Positions 25,784 through 33,209 of a stretch of DNA of 33,613 nt are shown piece by piece. How positions within the stretch are numbered: the stretch's first letter is position 1; each line of letters begins with the position of its first letter. Where the stretch lies: NCBI GenBank assembly GCA_002477625.1, contig DLQQ01000044.1:11070-44682 (forward strand), in the 5' to 3' direction. Position numbers and translations under genes: made by a program. Under the pieces are notes generated by a model, which was not told the origin of the DNA, ran no database searches, and saw only the letters and a list, made by a program, of their open reading frames with translations. The DNA is from Candidatus Arcticimaribacter sp. UBA7428. GTDB taxonomy: Bacteria > Bacteroidota > Bacteroidia > Flavobacteriales > Flavobacteriaceae.

Positions 25784-26317
25784 TTATTGTCCAACAACCA
25801 CCTTTGGGTATCGGAGAATTTTATCACCAAGTTTATAGCCTTTCTCAACAACGTCAATAACTTTTCCTTGTTGATCGTCTCCAGCAGGAATTAGTGTAAT
25901 CGCCTCATGAACTTCTGAATCAAAAGCATCACCAGGTTCTACTGCTACTAAATCTAAGCCCTTTGACTTGAGACCTTCACTAAATTTATTGCTTATGAGT
26001 TTGAATCCTTCGAATTCGGGAGCATTTTCAGATTTGTCAGCTTCTTTTATCGCACGTTCAAAATCGTCTAAAACTGGCAGAAGACTTACAATAACATCTT
26101 GACCAGCTGTCTTAAAAAGCTCAATACGTTCTTTTGAAGTTCGTTTCTTAAAATTTTCAAACTCAGCAAACAGGCGTAAATATTTATCTTGCTCTTGCTT
26201 TAAAGATTCTTTAACAGCAATAAGCTCTTTGGCTTCTTTGGAAGGTCCTTTCTTAGAAGCAGTTTTTTTAGATGCTGCTTTTTTGGTTGTACTTTTAGGT
26301 TCTTCTGATGTACTCAT
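25784..26317 (-). CDS. grpE: Nucleotide exchange factor GrpE
   Basis: GrpE releases ADP from DnaK to reset the chaperone cycle with DnaJ. The frame is open to a TTG at 26332, but the ATG at 26317 (MSTSEEPKSTTKK) is the likelier start, giving 177 residues. The N-terminus is Lys- and Ala-rich and probably disordered. Residues about 45-95 form the long coiled coil, with LRLFAEFENFKKRTSKER, and the C-terminal beta domain has HEAITLIP and the closing GYKLGDKILRYPKVVV. A predicted promoter lies directly upstream and dnaJ follows. Confidence 0.95.
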   Translation of the reverse strand: MSTSEEPKSTTKKAASKKTASKKGPSKEAKELIAVKESLKQEQDKYLRLFAEFENFKKRTSKERIELFKTAGQDVIVSLLPVLDDFERAIKEADKSENAPEFEGFKLISNKFSEGLKSKGLDLVAVEPGDAFDSEVHEAITLIPAGDDQQGKVIDVVEKGYKLGDKILRYPKVVVGQ

Positions 26318-26340
26318 TAATTTATTTTTCAATTCAAGTG

Positions 26341-26373
26341 CAAAAGTACTGCCAATTCATGGAAATTGTCAAA
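26341..26373 (-). promoter_or_regulatory. Predicted promoter of grpE-dnaJ with an internal dyad
   Basis: On the minus strand TTTG (26373-26370) and TACTTTTG (26348-26341, full TAnnTTTG match) are 21 nt apart. The -7 box ends 23 nt before the grpE ATG. Between the two boxes lies the perfect dyad CAATT-N6-AATTG (26353-26368), a possible repressor site. No CIRCE element is present. Confidence 0.6.
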
Positions 26374-26389
26374 ATGTCACCTCAAAAAA

Positions 26390-27292
26390 TTACAACAAAT
26401 CTGATAGTGCCTTTTCAAGGGTCGGAAATGCATAATCAAAAGTAGTAGCTGCAACTTTTTGTGAGCTCACATTTTGGCTATTCAGAACCAAAGTACTCAT
26501 TTCGCCCACCATCATTCGAATCAAAAAACGAGGCAAAGGCGGCATAAAAAAGGGTCTTTTCAATCCCTTAGCCAATTGCTTTATAAATTCTGTTTGCGTA
26601 ACCACTTCTGGTGCCACTGCATTGTAAACTCCCTCCCATTGTTGGCTTGCAGCTACTAAAAAAAGTTTAGATAAGTCCGAGACATGAATCCATGATTGCC
26701 ATTGATTTCCAGAACCAAAAGCTGCTCCTAATCCAAATTGGGTAGGAATTTTTAGAGTTGCCAATACACCACCGCCTTGAGCTAAAACCAACCCTATTCT
26801 AAGTTTAGAAACCTTGATGTTTAAATCTGAAAACTGATCCACAGCACCCTCCCAATCGACCACAACTTGCTCCATAAAAGAATTTGGCGCTACTGGGTCT
26901 TGCTCCTCATGAATTTTATCCAAAGAAGAAGGATATACACCTATGGCAGATGCAGAGACAATCGATTTGATTTTATGTTTTGTATTCTTTAAGCTATCGA
27001 CCAAAAGTTGTGTAGTATCTAGGCGGCTATTCAAAATCTCCGTTTTGTATTTCTTTGTCCAAGGTTTTGAAACTGTGGCTCCAGCTAAGTGAATTATACA
27101 ATCAACTCCGTCAAAACAGGCCACATCAATTTTATGTTCATTGGGATTCCAATAAAAACCTTTGACTCCTTTATGAAAGCCTATTTTAGCTTTACTACGC
27201 GTCAGAAAATGAACCTCATGTCCATCAAGTAATGCTATCTTAATGAGCACTTTACCAACTAAACCTGTAGCACCACTAATTAAAATTCTCAT
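26390..27292 (-). CDS. TIGR01777/SDR39U1 family NAD(P)-dependent epimerase
   Basis: This extended short-chain dehydrogenase family protein of about 300 residues starts MRILISGATGLVGKVL, the dinucleotide-binding GxxGxxG. It continues with DCIIHLAGATV, VSASAIGVYPSS and the second-half DUF1731-like end FFMPPLPRFLIRMMVGE. The frame is open to 27379, inside mnmD, but the ATG at 27292 places the first strand correctly. The substrate is unknown; the family is variously linked to cell division (YfcH) and to plant SulA-like proteins, without proof. It lies 25 nt downstream of mnmD on the same strand. Confidence 0.88.
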   Translation of the reverse strand: MRILISGATGLVGKVLIKIALLDGHEVHFLTRSKAKIGFHKGVKGFYWNPNEHKIDVACFDGVDCIIHLAGATVSKPWTKKYKTEILNSRLDTTQLLVDSLKNTKHKIKSIVSASAIGVYPSSLDKIHEEQDPVAPNSFMEQVVVDWEGAVDQFSDLNIKVSKLRIGLVLAQGGGVLATLKIPTQFGLGAAFGSGNQWQSWIHVSDLSKLFLVAASQQWEGVYNAVAPEVVTQTEFIKQLAKGLKRPFFMPPLPRFLIRMMVGEMSTLVLNSQNVSSQKVAATTFDYAFPTLEKALSDLL

Positions 27293-27317
27293 CTTTTTTT
27301 TGGCAAAAATACTACAA

Positions 27318-27950
27318 TTAGAAGCGTATTGCACGTAACATTTCCCGTTTTCCTGGAGGGCCTTCAATTCTAAACACATCCAAGCCTAGTACTTCTAGAG
27401 CTCGACGAACACTCCCCTTGGCAGAATAGGTAACCAAAACCCCATTAGGACTCATGGCATTTACAAGAGGCCGTAAGATCTCCTCACTCCACATTTCGGG
27501 TTGAACTCGAAAACCAAAAGCATCGTAATAAATTACATCATATTGCCTTTGAGGCATGAACTTTTCAAGTAAAATTTTATGCTTTATCAGGCTGAAGGTA
27601 GATGAAATCTGAACTGAAGACTCCCAAGGAGCTAAATGTAGTTTCCTCAAAGATTCCTTTGAATTCTGTAGTGTTGGCAATGAATCAAAATTCAATTCTT
27701 GAACCTCTTGTAAGGCCAGAGGAAAAGGCTCCAGAGTTTCATATAGTATAGTGAAATCATTGGCAGCAGCATACTCCAATGTAAGGAGTGCATTGAGTCC
27801 TGTACCGAAACCCATTTCGAAAACCGTACATGGATTTTTTTTTATCCCATGCTCGGCTTTCCAAAAAGCAAGTCCCGATTCTATATAAACATGGATTGCT
27901 TCGTTCAAGGCTCCGTGCATGGAATGGTAGTATTCGTCCCATGCTTCCAT
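27318..27950 (-). CDS. mnmD: tRNA (5-methylaminomethyl-2-thiouridine) methyltransferase, MnmD
   Basis: The enzyme completes the mnm5s2U34 wobble modification of tRNA using SAM. The protein has the DUF752 pattern: WDEYYHSMHGALNEAIHVYI, the SAM loop FEMGFGTGLNAL, IYYDAFGF and GVLVTYSAKGSVRRAL, ending in PGKREMLRAIR. The first ATG is at 27950 (210 residues). However, codons upstream in the same frame, back to 27998, spell KREKIITADGSPTLY, which is the conserved start of this family, and the codon where Met is expected is ATC at 27998-27996. A stop follows at 28004. Either ATC is used or the protein has lost about 16 residues. It is a stand-alone MnmD without the oxidase half of E. coli MnmC. Confidence 0.9.
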   Translation of the reverse strand: MEAWDEYYHSMHGALNEAIHVYIESGLAFWKAEHGIKKNPCTVFEMGFGTGLNALLTLEYAAANDFTILYETLEPFPLALQEVQELNFDSLPTLQNSKESLRKLHLAPWESSVQISSTFSLIKHKILLEKFMPQRQYDVIYYDAFGFRVQPEMWSEEILRPLVNAMSPNGVLVTYSAKGSVRRALEVLGLDVFRIEGPPGKREMLRAIRF

Positions 27951-28062
27951 ATATAAAGTAGGACTTCCGTCGGCAGTTATGATTTTTTCTCTTTTGATTC
28001 TCTAAAGATAAAAAAATGAGTATTGATCGTTTAAAAAGATGTGATTTTAAAAAATTAATCTA

Positions 28063-28070
28063 TAATTTTG
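28063..28070 (+). promoter_or_regulatory. Predicted -7 element of ilvE
   Basis: TAATTTTG matches TAnnTTTG in full and lies 18 nt before the ATG at 28089. A longer frame begins at the TTG inside this box; the promoter position argues against that start. No clear -33 TTG is present. Confidence 0.5.
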
Positions 28071-28088
28071 TTCTACAATCCCATAGCT

Positions 28089-29153
28089 ATGAAGATAACA
28101 CACGCACAAGAATCCAAAATCAAAAATATAGATTTTGACAACCTGAATTTTGGAGAAATCTTTACCGACCATATGTTTGTTTGTGATTATAAAGAAGGAC
28201 AATGGAAGACTCCCGAGATTATGCCCTATCAGCCTATCCAAATGGACCCATCTTCAAGTGTTTTTCATTATGGTCAAGCAGTTTTTGAAGGAATGAAGGC
28301 CTACAAAGACGATGCGGATGGTGTGTGGTTGTTTCGCCCGGAAGAAAACTTTGCTCGAATCAATAAATCTTCAGAGCGTTTATCCATACCTGAATTTCCA
28401 GAAGAATTCTTTTTTGAAGGACTCGAAAAATTATTAGATATGGACAAAGAATGGATTAAAAAGGGAGCCGGAAACTCACTTTACGTTCGTCCATTTGTAT
28501 TTGCTAGCCAAGCAGGTGTTCAGGCAAGTGCATCCAATGCGTATAAGTTTATGATCATTTGTTCGCCAGTTAGTAGCTATTACAGTGGTAGAGAAGTACA
28601 TGTTCAAGTGGCAGAAAAATTCAGTAGAGCTGCTGCAGGCGGGGTAGGTTATGCAAAAGCAGCTGGGAATTATGCCGCTCAATTTTACCCAACAACACTC
28701 GCTCTAAATGAAGGTTTTCAGCAAATCATTTGGACCGATGCCAATACACATGAATATTTAGAAGAAGCGGGTACCATGAATATCTTTTTCAGAATCAACG
28801 ACACCTTAATTACAACCCCTACAAGTGATCGTATTTTAGATGGGATTACCCGAAAAAGCATACTGCAACTTGCAGCCCATCTCGGGATTAAAACTGATGT
28901 ACGACCCATTTCCATTCATGAACTTCTTTCGAGTAAAGAAGATGGAAGTTTAAAGGAAATCTTTGGAGCTGGAACTGCGGTTGTGGTAAGTCCAATAAAA
29001 GGCTTTGGTTATCAAAACAAACGCCATATTCTTGAAGATGCACCCGATTCTTTTGCTGCTATACTAAAAGACCATATCGTTAACATTCAACGAAACGTTG
29101 TTCCAGATCCATTCGGATGGAGGCATGAGGTGAAAACTACCGTTTCAGTATAG
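28089..29153 (+). CDS. ilvE: Branched-chain amino acid aminotransferase
   Basis: The class IV PLP enzyme transfers the amino group between glutamate and the keto acids of leucine, isoleucine and valine. The frame begins at a TTG (28068) within the predicted -7 box, so the ATG at 28089 (MKITHAQESK) is chosen, giving 354 residues, typical of the BCAT type. Seen motifs are VFHYGQAVFEGMKAYK, YVRPFVFAS, the PLP-lysine stretch YAKAAGNYAAQ and EEAGTMNIFF. Its 3' end overlaps that of the convergent pyrophosphohydrolase gene by 17 bp. Confidence 0.95.
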   Translation: MKITHAQESKIKNIDFDNLNFGEIFTDHMFVCDYKEGQWKTPEIMPYQPIQMDPSSSVFHYGQAVFEGMKAYKDDADGVWLFRPEENFARINKSSERLSIPEFPEEFFFEGLEKLLDMDKEWIKKGAGNSLYVRPFVFASQAGVQASASNAYKFMIICSPVSSYYSGREVHVQVAEKFSRAAAGGVGYAKAAGNYAAQFYPTTLALNEGFQQIIWTDANTHEYLEEAGTMNIFFRINDTLITTPTSDRILDGITRKSILQLAAHLGIKTDVRPISIHELLSSKEDGSLKEIFGAGTAVVVSPIKGFGYQNKRHILEDAPDSFAAILKDHIVNIQRNVVPDPFGWRHEVKTTVSV

Positions 29154-29526
29154 CCTCTATATTGGGTTTAAAATAATTAGGTCCTTTCATTACTTTCCCA
29201 TCTTCTCTGTAAATAGGGTTGCCGTCCGCACCCAACTTACTCATATTGGAGCGTTGTATTTCTTCAAACACTTCGGTGATTTTATGTTGCATGCCGTGGG
29301 TTAAAATTGTCCCACATAAAATGTACAGCATATCCCCCAATGCGTCAGCTACTTCAACTAAATCGTTGTTTTGGACGGCCTCCAAATACTCTTCATTTTC
29401 TTCTTTCATAAGGTTGAAACGAAGCTCTTTTATTTGATCTGTTAGCTCGACAGTAGGTTTTTGATTTACGCTAATTTTAAACGCTTCGTGAAATTCCTGT
29501 ACTGCGTTCAATTCTTTTTTAATCAT
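29137..29526 (-). CDS. MazG-like nucleotide pyrophosphohydrolase
   Basis: This all-alpha NTP pyrophosphohydrolase of 129 residues has the family metal motif EExxE (MKEENEEYLEAV) followed by EVADALGDMLYILCGTIL, where ExxD completes the Mg site. It probably removes pyrophosphate from a non-canonical or excess nucleoside triphosphate. The C-terminal block with SNMSKLGADGNPIYREDGK is shared by the phosphoribosyl-ATP pyrophosphohydrolase-like group. It is convergent with ilvE, overlapping it by 17 bp. A 25-codon hydrophobic frame overlaps its ATG. Confidence 0.9.
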   Translation of the reverse strand: MIKKELNAVQEFHEAFKISVNQKPTVELTDQIKELRFNLMKEENEEYLEAVQNNDLVEVADALGDMLYILCGTILTHGMQHKITEVFEEIQRSNMSKLGADGNPIYREDGKVMKGPNYFKPNIEAILKR

Positions 29527-29600
29527 ACGATGGTATTGAGTGTTTTACAAACTGCTGGGACGAAAGCCAAAAACAAAAAGGCTAAACTTAGTCCTAACAT
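29523..29600 (-). CDS. Possible 25-residue hydrophobic leader peptide
   Basis: An ATG at 29600 opens a 25-codon frame, starting MLGLSLAFLFLAFVPAV, that ends in a TGA sharing bases with the ATG of the pyrophosphohydrolase gene (ATGA). The in-frame codons upstream back to a TAG also read plausibly. It could be a membrane micro-peptide, a translation-coupling leader or chance. There is no homology support. Confidence 0.25.
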   Translation of the reverse strand: MLGLSLAFLFLAFVPAVCKTLNTIV

Positions 29601-29659
29601 AATTTTAAATCCAAAAGGATTCGAGTTATTTTTTTCTAATTTCGTAGAAAATTAACGTT

Positions 29660-29851
29660 ATGTTTTCAAACGGACAACTCCTCTTTGCAGTATTTTTTGT
29701 TATTGCCTTTACAGGGATCATAATTTTCACCTACCGAAAAGATTTTAAAGGGCATCAAATTCATTACAAAGGCAGTTTTAAAATCCTACTCACCTTCCTT
29801 TTGGCTATAGCAGTTCTTTTTGTCATTAAATATTATACACAGGCCAAATAA
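29660..29851 (+). CDS. Small two-helix membrane protein, 63 residues
   Basis: The protein has two membrane helices (about 7-25 and 42-60) joined by a polar, basic loop (YRKDFKGHQIHYKGSFK), with both ends probably on the same side. It resembles a short conserved flavobacterial protein with the pattern NGQLLFA...YRKD...HYKGS, from memory. No function is known. It has no strong promoter (TAATTTCG at 29638 is one base off consensus) and the SRPBCC gene follows after 32 nt. Confidence 0.72.
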   Translation: MFSNGQLLFAVFFVIAFTGIIIFTYRKDFKGHQIHYKGSFKILLTFLLAIAVLFVIKYYTQAK

Positions 29852-29883
29852 GTGACTAGCTTTTTAATTTTAGAACTACTGCT

Positions 29884-30876
29884 TTGCATTACTTACGTTT
29901 TATTTTCGGGTTAATATTAATCGTACTACTGGTTCTGGTACTTTATATAAAGAACCTACCCAATACCTATAAGGTAGAACGCTCAATATACACCTCAATT
30001 CCCGCAGCAACACTCTACAATTACCTTTATGATTTTGAAAACTGGCCCGAGTGGAATCCGTGGATCATAGAAGATCCAGAAATGAAGCTATCATTCAACC
30101 AAAACAACTTCGACCTGCCCGAATACCACTGGGAGGGAAAAGACGGGAATGGTTCGATGAAAACTCTAAAAACAAATGCTCCTCATTTAATTGAACAACA
30201 AATGACTTTTGAGGGTTTTTCCTCTTCTGATGTTCGGTGGCGTATTAAAAAAGATTCGGATAGTCTGTACTGGATTATGGAAGGTCAGATGAACTTTATA
30301 ATGAAAATCTTCAGCCTACAAATGGGTGGGATGGAAACCATGATTGGACCATATTATAAGAAAGGACTTCGTGCTATTGATCGCATTCTTACAACTCAAC
30401 TAAACGAGCACCGATTCGAATACCAAGATACAGTAACTCTTCCAAATCAGTTTTATCTAACACGCAGCTTTGAGTCAGATAAGGCTGCAATGGATTCACT
30501 TATAAAAAGTGGCTCACAAGAATTATATGACTTTGCAGAAAGTAAGAATTTAAAAGTAAGAGGAGATTTATTTACGGTACTACCACAACTGGCTTTTAAA
30601 ACCAGTACTTGGTCCCTTGGGCTTCCTGTAGAAGGCTACTTCAAAACGGATCATCCCACTATAAGGTGTCGTTACACAAAAGAACGAAAGGCGCTGAAAG
30701 GAGTCCATCATGGGTCTCTGAAAAACATTGACCTCTCGTGGGAGATAATGAAAGAAAAAATAAACCTCTTGAATCCAAGTCTCCAATATTATCCTAGGAC
30801 TATATATAAGGTAGGGAAACAATCAAACCCTGATCCGTTGGCATGGGAAACTGAATTGCTTCTACCTTATCAATAA
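29884..30876 (+). CDS. Membrane-anchored SRPBCC (START-like) domain protein
   Basis: A single membrane helix (about 3-22) is followed by KVERSIYTSIPAATLYNYLYDFENWPEWNPW, the standard opening of polyketide cyclase/SRPBCC lipid-binding domains, where a hydrophobic ligand sits in a helix-grip pocket. The domain covers about residues 30-180. The C-terminal part (about 190-330) looks like a GyrI/AraC-effector-like second domain. The ligand is unknown. The start is TTG: the only other in-frame codons back to a TAG are non-initiators. It is preceded by the 63-residue membrane protein. Confidence 0.85.
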   Translation: MHYLRFIFGLILIVLLVLVLYIKNLPNTYKVERSIYTSIPAATLYNYLYDFENWPEWNPWIIEDPEMKLSFNQNNFDLPEYHWEGKDGNGSMKTLKTNAPHLIEQQMTFEGFSSSDVRWRIKKDSDSLYWIMEGQMNFIMKIFSLQMGGMETMIGPYYKKGLRAIDRILTTQLNEHRFEYQDTVTLPNQFYLTRSFESDKAAMDSLIKSGSQELYDFAESKNLKVRGDLFTVLPQLAFKTSTWSLGLPVEGYFKTDHPTIRCRYTKERKALKGVHHGSLKNIDLSWEIMKEKINLLNPSLQYYPRTIYKVGKQSNPDPLAWETELLLPYQ

Positions 30877-30913
30877 ACTAAAGCAATTCGGTTAAAAAAG
30901 TTAACTTCGAGCA

Positions 30914-31285
30914 ATGAAAATATTATTATGGGTGTTCTTGGGTGGTGGTTTAGGTAGCAGTTTGCGCTATGGACTTCATCTTCTTTTCAAAAACACCAGC
31001 AGTCAATATCCAATCGGAACTTTTACAGCAAACCTCATCGGTTGCTTGTTGATTGGACTCTTCTTTGGAATACTACATAAACTTGAAGTATTAAAAGAAG
31101 AAGCTCACTTCTTTTTTATTGTCGGCTTTACTGGAGGCTTGACAACATTCTCATCCTTCGCACTAGATAATGTCCATTTATTCAAATCAGGATCGCTAGT
31201 ACAAGCCCTCATTTACTCTTTTGGGAGTATCATTCTGGGCATTCTTATGGTTGTTCTTGGACTTTGGTTTTCAAAATCCTTGTAA
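30914..31285 (+). CDS. crcB: Fluoride channel CrcB/FluC
   Basis: FluC exports fluoride as a dual-topology dimer. The 123-residue protein has four membrane helices and the family motifs GGGLGSSLRYGL (4-19), GTFTANLIGCLLIG (near 37-50, with the pore Asn) and GFTGGLTTFSSF (near 75-86), which contains the central Na+ site and the fluoride-lining Phe and Thr. No fluoride riboswitch is visible upstream; the gap to the SRPBCC gene is only 37 nt. A perfect palindrome AAGTTAACTT (30898-30907) lies just before the ATG. Confidence 0.94.
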   Translation: MKILLWVFLGGGLGSSLRYGLHLLFKNTSSQYPIGTFTANLIGCLLIGLFFGILHKLEVLKEEAHFFFIVGFTGGLTTFSSFALDNVHLFKSGSLVQALIYSFGSIILGILMVVLGLWFSKSL

Positions 31286-31321
31286 ACCACCCCCTCAACT
31301 AAACACTTAACATACTGTTAT

Positions 31322-31348
31322 ACAGCTCTATATTGTCATATGGGCTGT
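31322..31348 (+). other. Hairpin in the crcB-glnB intergenic region
   Basis: ACAGCTC and GGGCTGT pair (one G-U), then ATAT/ATAT with a one-base bulge and a TGTC loop, about eleven pairs in all. No T run follows, so it is not a standard terminator. It may mark the 3' end of the crcB transcript or be chance. The intergenic region runs 31286-31564; the rest of it holds the dyads and promoter below. Confidence 0.3.
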
Positions 31349-31390
31349 AGGATCTTGTTTGAACTTAGGTAAAAACATATTTCGCAATCG

Positions 31391-31514
31391 CACCCCCTAA
31401 AAAATAGGGTATAATCTCATTTATTTGTTATTTAAATACAAATACCCTTAATTTTATAGGGTAAAATTTAATAAAACATAAAAATGAAGATTATTACCCT
31501 ATAAAAATAATGGT
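31391..31514 (+). promoter_or_regulatory. Three phased ACCC-N11-GGGT dyads upstream of the P-II operon
   Basis: Three dyads sit at 31392-31410, 31444-31462 and 31496-31514, each with ACCC on the left and GGGT on the right (TGGT in the third), separated by 11 nt. Their centres (31401, 31453, 31505) are exactly 52 bp apart, five helical turns, so they lie on the same DNA face. The middle copy is the best (TACCCT and AGGGTA arms). The third lies where a -33 element is expected, ahead of a full -7 box. This looks like an activator binding array; the factor is not known. Confidence 0.65.
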
Positions 31515-31530
31515 TAAATGGTTTTAGAAG

Positions 31531-31538
31531 TATTTTTG
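31531..31538 (+). promoter_or_regulatory. Predicted -7 element of the P-II/ammonium transporter operon
   Basis: TATTTTTG matches TAnnTTTG in full, 26 nt upstream of the ATG. No TTG is found 17-23 nt upstream; the third ACCC/GGGT dyad is there instead. A perfect 12-bp palindrome, TTTTGATCAAAA (31534-31545), overlaps the box and the likely start point. Confidence 0.6.
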
Positions 31539-31564
31539 ATCAAAATCATTTAAACAATAATAAA

Positions 31565-31903
31565 ATGAAAAAAGTAGAAGCGATTATTCGCAAATCAAAA
31601 TTTGGAGATGTAAGAGATGCACTTCATAAAGTAGAGGTTAATTTTTTCAGTTACTGGGATGTTACCGGAGTAGGAAATGAAAAAGAAGGCCATGTATACA
31701 GAGGTATAACGTACAGTACTTCTGATATTCAAAGAAGATACTTATCCATTGTAGTTAATGAAGAGTTTCTTGAAAAGACTATTGAAGCCATAAAGTCTGC
31801 TGCAAGCACTGGAGCAGTTGGTGATGGCAAAATATTCGTTTCAACGATTGATGATGCAATCAGGATTCGAACAGGGGAATCAGGAGGAGAAAGTTTAAAC
31901 TAA
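31565..31903 (+). CDS. P-II family nitrogen regulator
   Basis: P-II proteins sense ATP/ADP and 2-oxoglutarate and block the ammonium channel when nitrogen is plentiful. The 112-residue protein has the MKKVEAIIRKSKFGDVRDAL start, a T-loop around 36-55 with Tyr45 and Tyr50 (the latter at the place of the uridylylated Tyr51 in E. coli), and a B-loop TGAVGDGKIFV near 84-94. The T-loop end (STSDIQRRYLS) differs from proteobacterial GlnK, where a DFLPK stretch is usual, so its contact with AmtB may differ. It is 26 nt upstream of the ammonium transporter and probably has the GlnK role. Confidence 0.94.
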   Translation: MKKVEAIIRKSKFGDVRDALHKVEVNFFSYWDVTGVGNEKEGHVYRGITYSTSDIQRRYLSIVVNEEFLEKTIEAIKSAASTGAVGDGKIFVSTIDDAIRIRTGESGGESLN

Positions 31904-31929
31904 AATTAACAAAAAAACTATAATTTATT

Positions 31930-33177
31930 ATGGAAACTACAGCACTTTTTACAGCTAATAATATATGGATGATGATTTGTACCGCTTTGGTATTTTTCAT
32001 GCACCTAGGATTTTCTTTTTTAGAAATCGGTCTTACAAGACAAAAAAACACAATCAACATCTTATTTAAAAATTTCTTCGTGATTACCGTAGGACTTCTT
32101 CTCTACGCAATCGGAGGTTTCAACCTCATGTACCCTGGATTTGAAGAAGGCGCGCTCGGAATCTTCAAATTTGCAGGTTTCGGAATTGCTGCTCCTGATG
32201 GAGGTATGACCGCTGCATACGCAGATGGAGGATACACTTGGTGGACTGACTTCTTATTTCAAGGTATGTTTGCAGCAACCGCAGCAACAATTGTATCTGG
32301 AGCAGTTGCAGAACGTATCAAACTAAAAAGCTTTATGATCTTTGCAATCCTTTATGTAGGATTGATTTACCCAATCGTTGGGTCATGGAAATGGGGTGGT
32401 GGATTTCTTGACGCAATGGGATTCTATGATTTCGCAGGATCAACATTAGTACACTCTGTTGGTGGATGGGCAGCTTTAATAGCTATCTATTTACTAGGGG
32501 CTCGAATTGGAAAATTTGACGCAGACGGAACATCACGAGCAATACCTGGACACAATCTTCCACTAGCAGCAGCTGGGGTCTTGATTCTATGGTTGGGATG
32601 GTTTGGATTTAACGGTGGCTCTGTTCTATCTGCAGATCCTGAGTTGACCTCTTTAACCCTTGTAACAACTTGTTTAGCAGCAGCAGCTGGGGGTGTATCT
32701 TCGGCAATCTTTTCGAACATTCTTTACAAAAACTTTGATTTAACCATGTTTATGAATGGTGTACTTGGTGGACTTGTAGGAATTACTGCAGGAGCCGACC
32801 AAATGAGCCCTATGGATGCCGTTTTAATCGGAATAGCCGCAGGTATCATTATCGTATTGGGGATTTCCTTAATAGACAAATTAAAACTTGATGATCCTGT
32901 AGGAGCAGTTGCTGTTCACTTGATCTGTGGTATTTGGGGTACGCTTGCAGTTGGAATCTTCGGAGCTATGGCTGGTGTTGATCAATTTTTAATCCAATTA
33001 GCTGGTGTAGGTATCGTAGGTGCATTTTGTGTAATCTGCAGCTTTATACTACTCTACATTGTAAAAATACTTTCTGGTGGAAGCATCCGAGTTGAGAAAG
33101 AAGAAGAGCTTAAAGGTCTTGATCTAGCTGAACATGGAATGGATGCCTATGCTGACTTTAGATTAAACCAACACTAA
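31930..33177 (+). CDS. amtB: Ammonium transporter
   Basis: The 415-residue channel protein conducts ammonia/ammonium into the cell. Eleven membrane helices are predicted. Visible motifs are MHLGFSFLEIGLTR in the first helix, WWTDFLFQGMFAATAATIVSGAVAER with the outer substrate-binding area, the first pore histidine in STLVHSVGGWAALI and the second in AVHLICGIWGTLAVG. The fused C-terminal tail is short and acidic, ending in HGMDAYADFRLNQH, which matches the AMT C-terminal region that contacts P-II. There is no cleaved signal peptide. It is flanked by the P-II and outer-membrane protein genes. Confidence 0.96.
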   Translation: METTALFTANNIWMMICTALVFFMHLGFSFLEIGLTRQKNTINILFKNFFVITVGLLLYAIGGFNLMYPGFEEGALGIFKFAGFGIAAPDGGMTAAYADGGYTWWTDFLFQGMFAATAATIVSGAVAERIKLKSFMIFAILYVGLIYPIVGSWKWGGGFLDAMGFYDFAGSTLVHSVGGWAALIAIYLLGARIGKFDADGTSRAIPGHNLPLAAAGVLILWLGWFGFNGGSVLSADPELTSLTLVTTCLAAAAGGVSSAIFSNILYKNFDLTMFMNGVLGGLVGITAGADQMSPMDAVLIGIAAGIIIVLGISLIDKLKLDDPVGAVAVHLICGIWGTLAVGIFGAMAGVDQFLIQLAGVGIVGAFCVICSFILLYIVKILSGGSIRVEKEEELKGLDLAEHGMDAYADFRLNQH

Positions 33178-33209
33178 AAATAACGATAACTAAATTTAAC
33201 TTTTATACT

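Noticed and set aside
26318..26332. TTG start for grpE
   Set aside because: An ATG five codons later is a better initiator and lies at a suitable distance from the predicted promoter.
27293..27379. 29-residue extension of the SDR39U1 epimerase frame
   Set aside because: It lies largely inside the mnmD coding region, and the dinucleotide-binding strand starts at the later ATG (27292).
29461..29655. 64-codon plus-strand frame
   Set aside because: It is mostly antisense to the start of the MazG-like gene and has no family resemblance; probably a shadow.
30877..30913. Fluoride riboswitch before crcB
   Set aside because: The gap is only 37 nt and lacks the conserved core of that riboswitch.
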